Positions 45,038 through 54,386 of a stretch of 64,000 bases of DNA are shown one piece after another (positions within the stretch are counted from its first letter, which is position 1; the number at the start of each line of letters is the position of its first letter). The notes under the pieces were generated by a model. It saw only the letters and a list, made by a program, of their open reading frames with translations. It had not been told where the DNA came from and made no database searches. Both the position numbers and the translations under genes were made by a program. Source of the stretch: Magnetovibrio sp. (GTDB taxonomy: Bacteria > Pseudomonadota > Alphaproteobacteria > Rhodospirillales > Magnetovibrionaceae); NCBI GenBank assembly GCA_028281525.1, contig JANQJR010000025.1:1-64000 (forward strand), given 5' to 3'.

Positions 45038-46848
45038 GCCTCAACTGCGTCGTCGACCATCAACTGTACACTTTCATAACCGTTCCACACATTGATGCGC
45101 AAACGCCCGACGAAATGGTACGGGGCACCACCATGGTTGACAAGGGCCGGGCCCAAATCCGTGTCGAACGCGCGAAAGGCGATGGCGGCCAGACGCCCTC
45201 CATGACCGCTCGCCCCCCCCTCTCCGGTCAGAATCAGGCGCACATGGCTTTGGTCCGCGCCCACGGGATCGGCTTTGACGATGGTGGCGTTTTGGATGCA
45301 GAAGCGCGGCTCCGGATTGCCAACGCCGAAGGGCCCCACCTGTTCCAACGTGCGCACCAGGTGCATGTTCGCGCCCGCCGCAGACGTGATGCTGTCGATG
45401 TAGAGCCCCGGCGGCGGCGGAGTGCCACCGATGGCCTGTTCAATACGCGCCGCCAAGAACGCTTCCAGTTCGGGGAGTTTTTCGCGTTCCACCGTGAAGC
45501 CCGCCGCCATGGCGTGTCCACCGCCCTTGATCAACAGTCCCGCTTGGCGCGCGGCGATCACCGCCGCGCCCAAATCCGCGCCACTCATGGAACGGCCCGA
45601 CGCCGTTCCGGTGTCGCCATCGAAGCTGACGACGCAGGCAGGCCGGTTGTATTTGTCCTTGAGGCGCGAGGCGACGATGCCCACCACGCCCGGGTGCCAG
45701 CCATCACCCGACGCGATGACGATGGGCCCGGGCTCCGCCCCTGCCAGCCGTACGTTCACTTGGGCGGTCGCTTCGTCCAGCACGGCGGCTTCGACGTCCT
45801 GGCGCTGGGCGTTGAAGTCGTTCAAGCGCTGCGCCAACGCCAGCGCTTCGGACTCGTCGGTCGTGCTCAACAGCCGCGTGCCCAAATCCGACTGCCCGAC
45901 GCGCCCGCCTGCGTTGATGCGCGGTCCCAGCACGAAGCCTAAGTGATAGGCGCCGGGCTTTTCCTTAACCCCCGCCACGTCGCAAAGCATGCGCAGGCCA
46001 ACATTGGCGCGCGCACCCATGACCTTCAAACCTTGGGCCACCAGTGCACGGTTGACGCCGGTGAGCGGCACCACATCGCACACCGTACCCAGCGCCACTA
46101 TGTCGAGCCATTGCATCAGGTCCGGCATTTTCCGGTCTTCATACCAGCCGGTGTCTTTCAGCGTGCGGTTGACCGCCACCGCCACCAGGAACGCGACGCC
46201 CACCGCCGCCATCTGGCCGTGGGGGCTATCGTCGTCCAGACGGTTGGGATTGACCACGGCGAACGCTTTGGGCAGGCGCGCTTCGCCCGCGTGATGATCC
46301 ACCACGATGACATCGAGGCCCGCGTCCGCCACCTCGGATAACGGTTCGAACGCCACCTGGCCGCAATCGACCGTGACGGCGACACCCGCGCCCTCGTCTT
46401 TGAGCTTGAGCAACGCCGGTGCGTTGGGGCCGTAGCCTTCTTCCATGCGGTCGGGAATGTAGACGCGCACCTTTGCGCCCACGGCTTCGAAAAAGCGTTT
46501 GAGCAACGCCGAAGAGGTCGCACCGTCCACGTCGTAATCGCCGAAGATGGCGATCTGTTCGCCCGCCTGCACGGCGGCGGCAAGACGGGACGCAGCTTTG
46601 TCCATATCCTTCAAGTGATCGGGATCGGGCAGATGAGTTTTCAGTTTCGGGTCCAGGAAACCGGGCGCGCTATCGACGCCGAGCCCCCGGGACGCCAGCA
46701 CCCGGCCCACCACTTCGGGCACGCGCAAGCGCTGCGACAACGCCATCGCCTGGCGATCATCCGCCGCCTTGACCAACCACCGCCGCCCGGTGAGCGACAG
46801 CTTGGCGTCGGAGAAGAATTCCGTGACTGAGCCTGCGTGAGAATCCAT
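45028..46848 (-). CDS. recJ: Single-stranded-DNA exonuclease RecJ
   Basis: 606 aa with DHH phosphoesterase motifs: IAIFGDYDVDGATSSALL (about 98-115), VDHHAGEARLP (about 180-190, the DHH triad) and the DHHA1 motif KGGGHAMAAGF (about 440-450). RecJ degrades 5' ends of single-stranded DNA in recombination and mismatch or base-excision repair. Length is close to normal. It lies downstream of hom and upstream of the DUF3047 gene, which overlaps its end. Confidence 0.96.
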   Translation of the reverse strand: MDSHAGSVTEFFSDAKLSLTGRRWLVKAADDRQAMALSQRLRVPEVVGRVLASRGLGVDSAPGFLDPKLKTHLPDPDHLKDMDKAASRLAAAVQAGEQIAIFGDYDVDGATSSALLKRFFEAVGAKVRVYIPDRMEEGYGPNAPALLKLKDEGAGVAVTVDCGQVAFEPLSEVADAGLDVIVVDHHAGEARLPKAFAVVNPNRLDDDSPHGQMAAVGVAFLVAVAVNRTLKDTGWYEDRKMPDLMQWLDIVALGTVCDVVPLTGVNRALVAQGLKVMGARANVGLRMLCDVAGVKEKPGAYHLGFVLGPRINAGGRVGQSDLGTRLLSTTDESEALALAQRLNDFNAQRQDVEAAVLDEATAQVNVRLAGAEPGPIVIASGDGWHPGVVGIVASRLKDKYNRPACVVSFDGDTGTASGRSMSGADLGAAVIAARQAGLLIKGGGHAMAAGFTVEREKLPELEAFLAARIEQAIGGTPPPPGLYIDSITSAAGANMHLVRTLEQVGPFGVGNPEPRFCIQNATIVKADPVGADQSHVRLILTGEGGASGHGGRLAAIAFRAFDTDLGPALVNHGGAPYHFVGRLRINVWNGYESVQLMVDDAVEAWV

Positions 46849-46900
46849 GCCCTACTTTACGTCATTGCGAGAAAATGGTCATAACGCAAAAAATCATGTC

Positions 46901-46972
46901 GCCCCGCGCAGGCGGGGCCCATGAACGTATCCGTATACGGAGGGTCCGCTAGGCTCCCGCTTTTGCGGGAGC
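46901..46972. repeat. Intergenic hairpin cluster between hom and recJ
   Basis: Three palindromes in 72 bp: gccccgc/gcggggc (46901-46907 with 46912-46918), ccgtatacgg (46931-46940) and gctcccgc/gcgggagc (46953-46960 with 46965-46972, loop tttt). The last lies 18 nt after the hom stop and could end the hom transcript, though it has no T run. The words gtcattgcgag just left (46861) match the REP-like repeat at 2032. Confidence 0.5.
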
Positions 46973-46989
46973 GACAGCCTGAGGTTCCT

Positions 46990-48282
<1,293 letters not shown>

Positions 48283-48310
48283 TTTGAGTTGGTCTCCTTA
48301 TTGGGTCTCG

Positions 48311-49534
48311 TTACGGAGACCCCGCGCGGCGTTTCTCCGCGTCTTCGAGTACATCTTGATAATTGTTCATGAATTTCTTGATCGAGCGGATGGCCTGGCG
48401 CGAGCGGTGCTCGTTTTCGACCAAGGCCAGACGCACATGGCCGTCACCGTGTTCGCCGAACCCGATGCCCGGCGAGACCGCGACCTGGGCCTCACGCAAC
48501 AACAGCTTGGAAAATTCCAACGAGCCCAGATGCGCGAACGCAGGCGGCAACGGCGCCCAGGCAAACATGGTGGCGGGCGGGCTGGGTACATCCCAGCCCG
48601 CGGCTCCCAAACCATCGATTAAAACATCGCGGCGTTCCTTATACAGGGCGCGAATGGCGTCAACGCAATCTTGCGGACCATTCAGTGCCGCGGCGGCGGC
48701 CACCTGAATCGGCGTGAACGCGCCATAGTCGAGATACGACTTGATGCGCGTCAACGCCGCGATCAGATGCGGGTTGCCCGCCGCGAAACCGATGCGCCAG
48801 CCGGGCATGTTGTAGGTCTTGGACATGGAGGTGAATTCCACGCAAATATCCTTCGCACCCTTGACCTGCAGCATCGACGGCGGCGGATTGTCGTCAAAAT
48901 AGATTTCCGAGTACGCCACATCGGACAGCACGTAGATGCCGTGATGGCGGCAGTAATCGACCACCGCTTCGTAAAACGCCAGATCGGCGATTTCCGCGGT
49001 GGGGTTGTTGGGATAGTTGATCACCAGCAAAGACGGCTTGGGCACCGAATGGTTGACCGCACGCTCCAGGCTCTCGAAGAACTCCTCGCCCGTCGAAACC
49101 GGCACGTTGCGCACCGCCGCACCCGCGATGATGAAGCCGAACTGGTGGATCGGGTAGCTGGGGTTGGGCACCAAGATCACGTCGCCGGGGCTGGTGATGG
49201 CGCTGGCCAGGTTTGCCAGCCCTTCCTTGGAGCCCAACGTCACGATGCATTCCGTTTCGGGATCGATGGATACATCCCAGCGCCGCTCGTAATACGCCGA
49301 CAAGGCCTTGCGCAATCCCGGAATGCCGCGCGAATTGGAATATGCGTGCGTCTTGGGGTTGTTGGCCGTTTCGCATAGCTTATCGACGATGTGCTGAGGC
49401 GTCGGCTGATCGGGATTGCCCATGCCGAAATCGATAATGTCCTCACCCGCCGCACGCGCACGCGCCTTCATCCGGTTGACTTCGGCGAAGACATACGGGG
49501 GTAAGCGGCGAATGCGGTGAAATTCCTGTTCCAT
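48311..49534 (-). CDS. Aminotransferase class I (AlaC/LL-DAP type)
   Basis: 407 aa PLP enzyme. Conserved segments: FGMGNPDQPTPQHIVDKL, NPSYPIHQFGFIIAGA, NYPNNPTAE, and the PLP lysine in SMSKTYNMPGWRIGF (about residue 241). The closest resemblance is to AlaC-type alanine transaminases that group with LL-diaminopimelate aminotransferase. Co-directional with hom, 28 nt upstream of it. The exact amino donor is uncertain. Confidence 0.9.
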   Translation of the reverse strand: MEQEFHRIRRLPPYVFAEVNRMKARARAAGEDIIDFGMGNPDQPTPQHIVDKLCETANNPKTHAYSNSRGIPGLRKALSAYYERRWDVSIDPETECIVTLGSKEGLANLASAITSPGDVILVPNPSYPIHQFGFIIAGAAVRNVPVSTGEEFFESLERAVNHSVPKPSLLVINYPNNPTAEIADLAFYEAVVDYCRHHGIYVLSDVAYSEIYFDDNPPPSMLQVKGAKDICVEFTSMSKTYNMPGWRIGFAAGNPHLIAALTRIKSYLDYGAFTPIQVAAAAALNGPQDCVDAIRALYKERRDVLIDGLGAAGWDVPSPPATMFAWAPLPPAFAHLGSLEFSKLLLREAQVAVSPGIGFGEHGDGHVRLALVENEHRSRQAIRSIKKFMNNYQDVLEDAEKRRAGSP

Positions 49535-49628
49535 GGTGCTCGTTCTACCAGATGTTAAGACCTAAACAAGTGCAATTGTTACGTTTGGGCGTGTCCATTT
49601 TGCGTTCATTTCGCGGCAACCCGGAATG

Positions 49629-49664
49629 AGAAACGCCGCCGTCCCATGTGTGAGACGGCGGCGT
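49629..49664 (-). terminator. Terminator after the OmpA-type lipoprotein gene
   Basis: On the minus strand an 11-bp stem (acgccgccgtc / gacggcggcgt, 10-nt loop) with a short tttct tail, 25 nt after the gene's stop codon. Confidence 0.8.
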
Positions 49665-49688
49665 CCGAAATTCGGAACGTCGCCTATG

Positions 49689-50921
49689 CTAGGTGGCCGC
49701 ACCCGCGAGGTAAATTTCGACGCGGCGGTTGCCCGCCTCGCCAGACGGCATGACTTCCAGGAAAAGCGGTTTCGTGTCGGAAACAGCTTGGACTTCAAGG
49801 GCTTCTCCGGGAAGACCCATGCCCTTAAGCGCGCTGCCGATGGTCCCGGCCCGCTTCATGGAAATCTCGAAATTCACCATCTGGTGCTGGATATAGTCCA
49901 TATCCTTGGTGCGCGAACTGGCGTGGCCGACTACGACCACACGTCCACCACGTTCACGTTGCAATTGGATCACCGCGCCCAGGATCGAGCGGTCGCGCGA
50001 GTCCAAAATGGACGAATTGTTGGCGAAGTGAATGGTGGCGACGCGCAACATGCCGCCCAAGCTGACCGGTCCGACTTCGTCCGACGTGGTCACACCCGGC
50101 TGCGGGAATTGCACCCCGGACCGCGCCACGGACGCCGTCTGTTGCGGTGCCGCAGGCATGCGCATCAACGGCTGAGGCTGCGGTTCGGGCACGCTTTCCA
50201 TGCCGTCGGCCGTGATCACCACGGTTTCGAACTCATCCTGGCCGAACTGCGCCATCGAATTGACCGGCGGAAATTCAAACGGCTTGGGCGGCGTCATCGT
50301 CGCCGTGGCGAACGGCGGCTGGGCGCTGGGCGCGCCGGTGACCGTGGGCAAGCTTGGCGGCGGCGGTGCGGACGCCATATCCGTGGACTGCGGCATGGTT
50401 TGCGGCGCACGGGGCGCGCTGAACGTCGGGGCCGGTTGGGACGGCGTGATCGGTTGCGAGCGCACCGCCGTTTGAGGCGCCGCAACGGGCGGCGGTGGCG
50501 CGCTGGCGGTGGCGGCCTCCGGCGTATAGACGTCCTGGGCCGCACCCTGGCGCTGAATTGGAGGCGAAGCATAGTCGCCCGTGCTTTGGTCGGCGCTCAA
50601 GCCGCTGGGCGCACTGGCGACCTGCTCTGCGGGCCTGGGTGCCGCCGGCGGCGGCGCATCCGGATCGGCGGATAAGCCTTTGTTTTGAGATGCTTGGGCC
50701 GTTTCAGCCGATGCCGCGCCAGTGTCGGCGGCCTGACTGTCGCCGGAAAAGAAGTCCGTGGTTTTTTCGTACCAGGAAACCGGGTTGATGGCGTCCGGCA
50801 CGGACGAGCATGCGCTCAGCATGATGCTCACCAACGCGGCGGAGCCCGCCACGCGCAGCGTCCTGCCGCTCATGCGGAGCGTGCTGGATTTGAGCCCAAA
50901 AGAATTTTCGTTCGCATCCAT
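49689..50921 (-). CDS. OmpA family lipoprotein
   Basis: 410 aa from the ATG at 50921; upstream ATG/GTG codons would add 12-15 residues. A lipobox (SIMLSACSS, Cys about 38) shows lipid attachment. A Pro/Ala/Gln-rich linker (about 70-270) spans toward the peptidoglycan-binding OmpA C-terminal domain (IHFANNSSILDSRDRSILGAVI, VVVVGHASSRT, GEAGNRRVEIYL). It likely ties the outer membrane to the cell wall. It is divergent from phaC. Ends at a terminator at 49629-49664. Confidence 0.88.
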   Translation of the reverse strand: MDANENSFGLKSSTLRMSGRTLRVAGSAALVSIMLSACSSVPDAINPVSWYEKTTDFFSGDSQAADTGAASAETAQASQNKGLSADPDAPPPAAPRPAEQVASAPSGLSADQSTGDYASPPIQRQGAAQDVYTPEAATASAPPPPVAAPQTAVRSQPITPSQPAPTFSAPRAPQTMPQSTDMASAPPPPSLPTVTGAPSAQPPFATATMTPPKPFEFPPVNSMAQFGQDEFETVVITADGMESVPEPQPQPLMRMPAAPQQTASVARSGVQFPQPGVTTSDEVGPVSLGGMLRVATIHFANNSSILDSRDRSILGAVIQLQRERGGRVVVVGHASSRTKDMDYIQHQMVNFEISMKRAGTIGSALKGMGLPGEALEVQAVSDTKPLFLEVMPSGEAGNRRVEIYLAGAAT

Positions 50922-51112
50922 TCTTGGAAGCCCCCAAACATCAAATTTACCGGTCATTAATGGCACAATGCACGAGAATTGTTAAGAATTTAACACACCC
51001 GATACATTTCGGTATGTTCCAAATGTAACACAAGCTTCGCATGCAATGCCGAAACTGCTATGAATATAACCGTAACGCAAAACGCATGGATAGAATACTA
51101 AAGGGCCTCCCT

Positions 51113-52972
51113 ATGTCAGATCAACGTTCGGATGCACTGCAAAACACAGGCGCTGACGCCCTCCCGGAAAGCACCATCCCTCACATCGAAAACCTGCCTG
51201 CAATTCTGGCGGATGTCGCGGCGCGCTCCCAGGATATGCTGCGCGATTTCAGCCAACGTCACGCCATCGATCCCGAATGGATGGACAGCGCAGTGTCGGA
51301 AATGAACATCAACGACATCGTCGGTGTCCCCGATACCTTCGCCGAATTGGCCCGCCAAATGATCGCCGATCCCGAACACCTGGCCCAGGCACAGATGAAA
51401 TATTGGGAAAACGGCTTGAAATTGCTGAACTATTTCAGCGCCCGTCTGGCCGGCCAAACGCCGGACCCCGTGGCCCAAGCCAAACCGGGCGACCGCCGTT
51501 TTTTGGATGACGATTGGAGCGAAGACCCCTATTTCGACTTTCTCAAACAGCAATACCTGCTGTTCACCCAGTGGGTCGACGATCTGGTCGATTGCACCGC
51601 CGGCCTAGACCCGCAGGAACGCAAAAAAGCACGCTTTTTTACCCGTCGCCTGACCGACGCGATGGCGCCGACCAACTTCCTGCTGACCAATCCGCAAGCG
51701 CTGAACGAAACCATCGAAACCAAGGGCAACAATCTGATCCGCGGCCTGGAAATGGCGATCGAGGACATGGAACACGGCCATGGCCGCCTGGACGTGCGCA
51801 CATCCAAGCGCGGCGCGTTCGAACTCGGCGAAAACCTCGCCAACACGCCAGGCCAAGTGGTCTTCCGCAACGACCTGATCGAACTGATCCAGTACGAACC
51901 CACCACCGACAAGGTGCGCAAGACGCCGTTGCTGGTCATCCCGCCGTGGATCAACAAGTTCTACATCCTGGATTTGGGCGAAGAAAAATCCTTCGTGCGC
52001 TGGGCGGTCGAACACGGCCACACGGTGTTCATCATTTCCTGGGTCAATCCGGACGAAAGCCTCAAACACAAGAGGTTCGAAAACTATTTGACGGAAGGGC
52101 CGTTGGCGGCGCTGGACGCCATCGAAAAAGCCACCGGCGAAAAAAAGGTCAACGCGGTGGGCTACTGCATCGGCGGCACCTTGCTGGGCACCATGCTGGC
52201 GTACCTCGCCGATCAGGGCCAGGAAGAGCGCATCAAGTCCGCGACCTTCTTCACCACCCTGTTGGATTTCTCCGACGTCGGCGATCTGTCCGTATTCATC
52301 GACGAAGACACCATTTCGCGCCTGGAAGAACACATGAAGGATAACGGCCTTTTGACGGGCCGTGAGATGTCGTCCACCTTCACGCAAATGCGCGCCAACG
52401 ATCTGGTGTGGTCGTTCGCGGTGAACAGTTACTTGTTGGGCCGCGAAGTGCGCCCGTTCGACATCCTGCATTGGAACGCGGATTACACCAACATGCCCTC
52501 AGAGATGCATGCGTTCTATCTGCGCAACATGTATCTGGAAAACCGCTTGCGCGAACATGGCGGGATCGAAATCCTGGGCGTGAAGATCGACTTGGCCAAG
52601 GTCAAGACGCCGAGCTACTTCCTCGCCACCAAAGACGACCATATCGCGCCATGGCGCACCGTGTTCGAAAGTTCGCGCCTGTTCAAGGGACCCAGCAAAT
52701 ACGTGCTCGCAGGTTCCGGCCACGTCGCGGGCGTGATCAACCCCCCGTCGCGCAAGAAGTATTGCCATTGGACCAACAACGCCAAAGCCAACGACCCCAA
52801 GGCCTGGTTCGAAGGCGCATCGCAACACCCGGGGTCGTGGTGGAGCGATTGGAGCAAGTGGATCAACCGCCATGCCGGCAAGAAGGATCAAAAGCTCCGC
52901 AAGCCCGGCAAGGGTGAGTTGAAGGCGCTTTGCGCCGCGCCAGGCACCTACGTCAAGAAACGGAGCGACTGA
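51113..52972 (+). CDS. phaC: Class I poly(3-hydroxyalkanoate) synthase
   Basis: 619 aa from the ATG at 51113; in-frame starts at 51041 or 51086 are possible but less likely. The PhaC nucleophile motif is GYCIGGTLLG with Cys (about residue 346), preceded by LLVIPPWINKFYILDL and HTVFIISWVNPDESL. The later Asp in LATKDDHIAPW and His in GSGHVAGVINPPS complete the triad. It polymerises 3-hydroxyacyl-CoA into storage granules. A coiled-coil gene follows after 4 nt. Confidence 0.97.
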   Translation: MSDQRSDALQNTGADALPESTIPHIENLPAILADVAARSQDMLRDFSQRHAIDPEWMDSAVSEMNINDIVGVPDTFAELARQMIADPEHLAQAQMKYWENGLKLLNYFSARLAGQTPDPVAQAKPGDRRFLDDDWSEDPYFDFLKQQYLLFTQWVDDLVDCTAGLDPQERKKARFFTRRLTDAMAPTNFLLTNPQALNETIETKGNNLIRGLEMAIEDMEHGHGRLDVRTSKRGAFELGENLANTPGQVVFRNDLIELIQYEPTTDKVRKTPLLVIPPWINKFYILDLGEEKSFVRWAVEHGHTVFIISWVNPDESLKHKRFENYLTEGPLAALDAIEKATGEKKVNAVGYCIGGTLLGTMLAYLADQGQEERIKSATFFTTLLDFSDVGDLSVFIDEDTISRLEEHMKDNGLLTGREMSSTFTQMRANDLVWSFAVNSYLLGREVRPFDILHWNADYTNMPSEMHAFYLRNMYLENRLREHGGIEILGVKIDLAKVKTPSYFLATKDDHIAPWRTVFESSRLFKGPSKYVLAGSGHVAGVINPPSRKKYCHWTNNAKANDPKAWFEGASQHPGSWWSDWSKWINRHAGKKDQKLRKPGKGELKALCAAPGTYVKKRSD

Positions 52973-52976
52973 GCCC

Positions 52977-53363
52977 ATGTCCGACACCTCGGATTCAGAC
53001 GATTATAAAGAGCTGCTGAAAGGCGCGGAAACGCATATCGTCGGCCTTCAAGAAGAGAACGCCGCGCTCAAGGCCGACCTGGAGGCCATGATCGAAGCCC
53101 AGGCGCACGAAACCGAACAGATGGTGCAGATGTCCGAACAGCTTTGGAAGCTGGAAGAGGCTCTGATGTCCACCACCGAGGAAAAAGACGCGGCGCTGTT
53201 GATGCTCAGAAGCCTCAAGGACAACGTAGAGCGCATCAAGACCTACGCCGAAGATACGCTTTCGTCGGTCAAGGAAAACAACACCTCGCGCATCGCCATG
53301 GCGGCGCAGGTTTATGAAATCAAATCCATGGTCGAAACACTGGATCTGAAAAAGAACGATTGA
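52977..53363 (+). CDS. Coiled-coil protein downstream of phaC
   Basis: 128 aa, acidic and almost wholly helical with a strong coiled coil (HIVGLQEENAALKADLEAMI and KLEEALMSTTEEKDAALLML, about 20-95). No recognised family. The gene begins 4 nt after the phaC stop, so it is translated together with the synthase. Granule association, as for phasins or PHA activator proteins, is a reasonable guess from context only. Confidence 0.78.
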   Translation: MSDTSDSDDYKELLKGAETHIVGLQEENAALKADLEAMIEAQAHETEQMVQMSEQLWKLEEALMSTTEEKDAALLMLRSLKDNVERIKTYAEDTLSSVKENNTSRIAMAAQVYEIKSMVETLDLKKND

Positions 53364-53386
53364 TTTAGCTCAATTCAGTCTTGCCC

Positions 53387-54274
53387 CTAGTTTAAGATGT
53401 ATGTCTGATACCAACTGTCGAGTCTGCTTGCCAGATCAGGGCAATCGGTAAAATAGAGTGCATCCGATCCGTGGTTACCTCCAGTCGCGTTCCAGATGAT
53501 AATTGCATGCAGCCCATCAATAATGACTAGGTTTATTCCAAGGTATTGTTCAGTTTTAATAAATTTGTGCACCACCCAATTAAGCCCCGCTTCTTCATAG
53601 AGGTTAATTACGGAATTAAGCCTTTTTGTAGATTCATCATCGATATCGTCTTCTTTTCTCCCAATAACCACTCTATATTCAACTGTATTATTTTTACATT
53701 TGTTTTCTTTGAGTTGTGAAATCACAACTGTATCCCACTGATCATTTGGCGAAGAAAAGTCGGGCGTCGACACAAAAACATTGATGCTTGTTTGCGCATG
53801 GCGGACATCCGCAAGAACTAACTCCCATGCCCTAGCTTTTTCATGAATAAATCTGGGAGCCAAATCAGTATTGGAATCTCTAATGGTGCTCAATATTTGT
53901 TCATGTTGCTCAGGAATTTTGCGTCCGAACTGCATCGCCAAAACGGCAGAAAGTAAGCCAAAAAGGATAACAGTCACATCTGGCGCGCTGTGCAAAAACC
54001 CATACCCAGCCATAGATGATAACGATTTAACGGCCGCAAGTAAGCCTACAGCAAATAAAATGAAAGTGGAGATGTGATCTAGCGCCTTCCATCCCCGCGT
54101 CGCTTTATGTTTAGACGCGTAGAGGGAGTAAATGACCAACGCAATTACGAATATGAATACAATGCCGATAGGTTCGATCTGGGCACTTGCTGAATCCGCA
54201 GTATTGCTCGCTGAGTGAGCGCTTTTGCTCCCAATTATCAATACTAAAAGGGATAAAAAAAATCGCCCAAACAT
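53387..54274 (-). CDS. Membrane protein with PLD-like C-terminal domain, probably foreign
   Basis: 295 aa. A signal-like helix at the N-terminus, three further membrane helices (about 36-55, 68-86, 98-115), then a cytoplasmic domain (about 140-295) with the beta-alpha pattern of a phospholipase-D-like fold (TSINVFVSTPDF, YRVVIGRKEDD, INLVIIDGLHAIIIWNATGG) but no HKD motif. The gene is much more AT-rich than both neighbours and uses codons such as aat, tta and ata freely, a sign of recent transfer. Function unknown. Confidence 0.72.
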   Translation of the reverse strand: MFGRFFLSLLVLIIGSKSAHSASNTADSASAQIEPIGIVFIFVIALVIYSLYASKHKATRGWKALDHISTFILFAVGLLAAVKSLSSMAGYGFLHSAPDVTVILFGLLSAVLAMQFGRKIPEQHEQILSTIRDSNTDLAPRFIHEKARAWELVLADVRHAQTSINVFVSTPDFSSPNDQWDTVVISQLKENKCKNNTVEYRVVIGRKEDDIDDESTKRLNSVINLYEEAGLNWVVHKFIKTEQYLGINLVIIDGLHAIIIWNATGGNHGSDALYFTDCPDLASRLDSWYQTYILN

Positions 54275-54386
54275 ATTTAGCTCTCCTTACAAGGATGTGC
54301 TCAACAAGCCTCTCATACAATAAGCTATACGAAGAAAATCTACTATAAATTGATTTTTTTGCCCTTTTCAAGCGGACGTCTTGCAC

